From Austropuccinia psidii (Eukaryota > Basidiomycota > Pucciniomycetes > Pucciniales > Sphaerophragmiaceae), in NCBI GenBank assembly GCA_023105745.1, contig JALGQZ010000014.1, positions 8,179,888 through 8,243,887 on the forward strand: a stretch of 64,000 bases of DNA. The letters run 5' to 3'. Below the pieces are notes generated by a model. The model worked only from the letters and a program-made list of their open reading frames with translations. It was not told where the DNA came from and ran no database searches. Of the stretch, positions 60,576 through 64,000 are shown in pieces. Each line of letters starts with the position of its first letter. The first letter of the stretch is position 1. Made by a program: the position numbers and the translations under genes.

Positions 60576-60963
60576 TTAATAGCTTGTGACCATAGGAAAA
60601 GCCATGACTCATCAAGCTCCGGTGGATTGCTCACATGCAGGCAACCCCTGCATTTTTACAGTTAAGATCTGATATGGTTTAGAACCATGGAAGTAGAAAA
60701 TATAGGAGCTGGTAATGGTGACTATTTGCGTATTTTCTGTGAAAAAGGTTCACACAAAGAAATACTAACTCAAACATTTGGTGGGGAACTTACAAAAACT
60801 ATTCTCATGCAATAGGATATATGAACCATTGAGGAAATTATAATTTCATGTCAACAAAGAATGTAATGTAAATGGAACATAAAAATCATTGAACACAATT
60901 CATTTATTTAAAAGAAAGTATTAAAAAGATAAAAAGAGGAAAGAATACAATTTTTTTTGAATT
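60576..60963. other. Intergenic DNA, 3' flank of the minus-strand gene
   Basis: AT-rich with an A-rich stretch at 60905-60955. It contains the 3' end region of the minus-strand gene that stops at 60964. No other gene is seen. Confidence 0.5.
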
Positions 60964-62151
60964 TCATTTTTCTAAGTATTTGGAGACTATCCCAGTGATG
61001 TCCTCCTTTGGATAAGCCTCCAGTGCCTGGGCAAGGAGGGAGTTTAGTTCCTCCTGGAATTCCCAGTGCATCTCATTTTGATGAGTCACATCCACAAATG
61101 GAATTGAATGGAGCAATGGGCAATGCTCCAGCAAGATTTGGTTGATGGATTTGCAGACAATGGCTCAAGGAATCATCAAGGTTGGTCGTAAGTCGGTAAA
61201 TTCCTGGCAAGCATCATTGTGGGAATGAGGGGAGGAGTTGGTGGGGTTCTTGGGGGCACTGGGAGGGAGGGATCCAACAGGCATATTGTCAATGGTGATG
61301 ACGGAGTGGGGTGTATTGGGAAAAGCTGGAGATGGTCAAAGGAAAGGTGAGGAAAAGTTGGGAAGAGTAAAAAAAGTGAATTTGTGACTTACCAAAAGCT
61401 TCCTCCATGGATTGTTTTGGAGCCACCTCAGATTCAGGCTCACAAGTTGGAATTTCCTCATGTGGTTTGGAGGATGGAACCAGGCCAGGAATAGGTGGCT
61501 CATCCATTTGGGAGGGTTCTACAAAAGGAGGAACAGTCAGTTGAATTGAGTCAAAAGTGGAAATTAAATGAAAATTTGGCTGCTTACCATGGAATAAGTC
61601 CTCCGACCTGGGGTTGGTTGCCGTGGAGTTTGCTTGTGAGGAAAACTAGGAACGGGAGAGTATTTTAGCAGGGGATTTGGTTGGTATTGTTCTATGCATA
61701 ATGGAAAAAGGTTAGTATGATTGCATGAAGAGAAATAAAACTTACTTTGGCATTTGAATCTCATGGGTGACAATTGGCCCAAGCTCAAATGTCCTCTTGC
61801 CATCTCCATCCTTCATTGGCCAGATAATCACTTTTCTCTGCTCAAGGAGTGAAGTGACCATTGGATGGTGGCCTAGGAGGGGGGGGTGGAAAAATTGATA
61901 CTTGAGGGGACTGGGCTAATTGTCCAAAATTGTTCCCACCTGCCTGTTTGGGGTCCCGGTGTCCATTCCTGCTTGGGAATGCTTTCATCATCCTTGACCA
62001 CAAAGGAGTCCTTGTGAGGGAGTCTTGGTTGGAAGGGTCTGACAACAAACAAGCATTTCTTGTGTGCTTGTTGGCAAGCATCACAAGCGTTGGTTGTTGT
62101 TGAGGAGCGGATTCAGGGTATACCCCCCTTAGTGCATAAAGTGCATGACAT
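60964..62151 (-). pseudogene. Multi-exon gene with Zn2Cys6-like pattern (decayed)
   Basis: Minus-strand exons deduced from splice signals: 62151-61746, 61689-61588, 61518-61393, 61325-60964. The introns are 56, 69 and 67 bp, all GTAAGY...AG; the first has a perfect TACTAAC branch site near its 3' end. The start of the first exon carries C-x2-[L]-x6-[Y], then, after a one-base frame change, C-x2-C-x6-C (CDACQQAHKKC): a Zn2Cys6 spacing with two of the first three cysteines replaced. Then come a basic stretch (VVRPFQPRLPHK), MVTSLLEQRKVIIWPMKDGDG, Pro/Ser-rich exons, and a helical C-terminus (EFQEELNSLLAQALEAYPKEDITGIVSKYLEK). Damage: a frame change at the 8-base G run (about 61879-61886) and a TGA near 61170. 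More exons probably lie upstream. I recognise the family as abundant in this lineage; function unknown. Confidence 0.65.
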
Positions 62152-63120
62152 CTAAAAACAAAACAATTTAGGTTACTAACTGAATAGAAAGGAATAGCTC
62201 CAGAAAAGAGGAAGACATACAATGAATTCTAAATTTAAAACGTAATTAAAAAAAAGACGCTCTAGATGGAAGTTTGTAAAATTCCAAAAGAAAGTCATGA
62301 AAAATATTCAGTATCAATATTGGAACATAATATTGATGAAATTTTCAAATGGAGGAGATGCACAAGGTGGGTAGAGGGGGGGGGGTTCTGGATGTATAAG
62401 CGGGAAAAACAGACAGCAAAAAGGAAGGGGAGTGAGGTTAGTGGAGTGCAATAGAAAAGAGTGGAAAGGCAGGAATACAAAGTTGAAGACACACAGGAAC
62501 GAGAAGAGCAGGTGAACTGGGAAAAAGTAAAGTGGGTGAGGCAAAAAGTAGAGGGTGTGTCAGGCAAAGATTGTCTTTTATGCCATAGTGAAGCTGAGCC
62601 AATTGCAGCAGTTGCAGCACCCTCCAAAGTCTCAGTCTCAAGGTGTGTCAGGAAAATTGAAGCTCAGTTGCAGCATTGGCTGCAACTGAGAAGGGAAATG
62701 CCCGTGTGAGGCAGAGGAACAAAGGGGTTCTGGCTGAGTATTGCAATTGATTGAATTTTCAGATTAAGTAAAATCCCCTTTGTTGCATTAAATAGCCACC
62801 CAATTGCCTGGGAGGGATTTTGTGAAGGCATTGTTGAATGTGCACAGTGGGTGCAATCCACAAAGGCCCTGTGCAGAAAAGCACGTGTTGCGTTTGGTCA
62901 CAGGTGACCACTGCAAGCATACTGGCCTTATGGTGTGGGAACTCCTCTTGTGTGGGATAAAAATGAGGCAGTACCTGGAGGGGGAAATTACAGGTAACTA
63001 GTTTTGAATTGCTAATAACTCCTGTAACCAAGGGTGGCAAGGGTGTATTGCCTGCCCCTCCTAAAAAACTGAACAAAATCTTCCTTGGAGCTCACAAACC
63101 AAAATAAAATTAGTAAGTGG
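62152..63120. other. Upstream region of the minus-strand gene
   Basis: The minus strand is CT-rich at 62300-62560, as in promoters or 5' UTRs. It includes a perfect hairpin at 62663-62690. Several frames of 60-110 codons overlap on both strands; none has recognisable content. The plus-strand 82-codon frame (62461-62709) is Glu/Lys-rich because it reads opposite the CT tract. Confidence 0.45.
62663..62690. repeat. Perfect 12-bp inverted repeat (hairpin)
   Basis: CTCAGTTGCAGC, a 4-base loop ATTG, then the exact inverse GCTGCAACTGAG. A shorter related word, GCAGTTGCAGCA, lies at 62607-62618. It could fold in RNA or bind a dimeric protein; there is no direct evidence for either. Confidence 0.7.
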
Positions 63121-63584
63121 CTTTACAACTGCAGAAGACAAAATTCAGCAGTCTCAGATCAGGCCTATTCAATAAATAATATAAAAAATAATGTCAGTTA
63201 TTTTTGGTTAAATTTGAGATTTTAATGAAATAATTGTCTGTTTGATTTTAATATATTTTTTTAGTGAAATTGAGGTGAGTTGTTTCTTCTTGGTGATAAT
63301 TCCTTGGTAGGATGGGTTATTTAAGGTTTTCTGGAAAATTTGATTGGTGTTGATAAAGGTAATTTTGTCAAGGTATAGTTATAATAGAGTAAAATAATTT
63401 TTGAAAGGTTTGTTATTTATTTATTTTTTTAAGAGGGTTAAATAATAAGATAAAATAGTATTTGTTGAATTTAAGAGGTAAGATTATTTGATATTTAATA
63501 TTTTTTTTAAAGGGGTAAGTGAATTTTAAATCTTGATAAATGGTGTTAATTTTACTAGGTGAAATATTTCAATAGAGTAGTAAC
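63121..63584. other. AT-rich spacer
   Basis: No gene. It is notable for strand bias: the plus strand is T- and G-rich with few C (63230-63540 contains many TTTTAA, GGTAA and GAGGT words), as in heavily deaminated DNA. Confidence 0.5.
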
Positions 63585-64000
63585 CCTAATCTTGGGTACT
63601 GGGTAATTTTTATTTTTATTTGAATAATAATAAGATTCCACTGAGCTTAGACACTGGGTAATCTTCAACACTATACTTCAACTGAGCTTAGCTACTGGGC
63701 AAGTAAATTTACTATCATATACTGGACTACCTCCCAGGTGAGGGATGAAATATTCCTGTGCTTGCAATGTGCAGGAGATATAATGTGCATGGGATATAAT
63801 TTTCATGAGGGGATTTTGAAATTTGGGGGGAGAGAGCCCCTCTATTTATACCTTTTGGGAGCCCAGGGGGCCCTCCATGGGAGCTGTCTTTTTCCACCTT
63901 AATTCCTCTTGATTTAATCATGTGACTTTGTTTTTGGTGAGGAACTTTCTTGCATGGGTCAGGTGATTTAAGGTTTGGTGATAATTTTCTCTCTGCACAG
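63585..64000 (-). repeat. LTR-like sequence with TATA box at right edge (partial)
   Basis: Three related units around ACTGAGCTTAG-ACTGGG(T/C)AA occur at about 63589, 63641 and 63681. On the minus strand a strong TATA box (GGTATAAATAGAGGGG, core at 63843-63850) points leftward, about 30 bp from a GAGAG-rich start region. This layout suits the U3-R part of an LTR running off the right edge. I cannot show the second LTR or a terminus. Confidence 0.42.
63843..63850 (-). promoter_or_regulatory. TATA box, minus strand
   Basis: TATAAATA followed by a short GC-rich stretch (GAGGGGCTCTC), a strong match to a core promoter. Transcription would begin near 63810-63820 and proceed toward lower coordinates. 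Confidence 0.5.

Noticed and set aside
62295..62641. Overlapping minus-strand frames of 67-110 codons resembling signal peptides or membrane segments
   Set aside because: They read a CT-rich tract in all three frames; hydrophobicity is a product of composition.

Overview
This window looks like rust fungus DNA (Pucciniales, most likely Austropuccinia psidii, the myrtle rust). I base that on recognising several repeat families and their proteins as typical of that lineage (knowledge recall, not a search). The genes have short GT-AG introns of 51-102 bp, the intergenic DNA is AT-rich, and mobile elements fill most of the sequence. Only two genes look like ordinary host genes.

Layout. (1) 1-30000 is a nest of Ty3-type LTR retrotransposons, all coding on the minus strand. 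An old element (D, 24580 to about 29800) was broken by a second (C, LTR 21166-24579). C's LTR later received a solo D-type LTR (21887-23894, near-identical 5-bp target duplication). Next to C's leader lies a tandem array of a third element (A, 1116-20569, plus the start of a second copy A' at 1-1115 sharing an LTR). A was in turn split by a fourth, younger element B (4549-14665), a chromodomain-bearing chromovirus with 744/761-bp LTRs and a perfect TATAA target duplication. B carries a canonical -1 slippery heptamer at the gag-pol junction. On the opposite strand it carries a spliced gene (6321-7453) with the cysteine spacing of a fungal Zn(II)2Cys6 cluster. (2) 31322-39291 holds the two host genes, both minus: an FANCM/Mph1-type DNA helicase (1625 aa, six exons) and a TatD-family metal-dependent hydrolase (374 aa, two exons). 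(3) 41672-48401 is a complete CACTA-like DNA transposon with 50-bp terminal inverted repeats, a 3-bp ACT target duplication, left subterminal repeats of about 53 bp, a decayed Tnp2-type transposase (+) and a convergent accessory gene (-). (4) 48402-52810 is AT-rich with no gene that I can see. (5) 52811-64000 is a second mobile block: a diverged A-family LTR, two C-rich minisatellites, an unrecognised multi-exon gene, a Tet-like 2OG-Fe(II) oxygenase gene, another Zn2Cys6-like multi-exon gene (minus), and a TATA-bearing LTR-like sequence at the right edge.

How it fits together. The helicase and TatD-type gene are the stable chromosomal core. Everything else is mobile-element sequence in graded states of decay. 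Nearly every element gene carries in-frame stops or frameshifts, several of them in homopolymer runs, so most are called pseudogenes. The most unusual content is the set of regulatory-looking or DNA-modifying-looking genes inside mobile sequence: two independent Zn2Cys6-like genes, one antisense within a retrotransposon, and a Tet-like dioxygenase.
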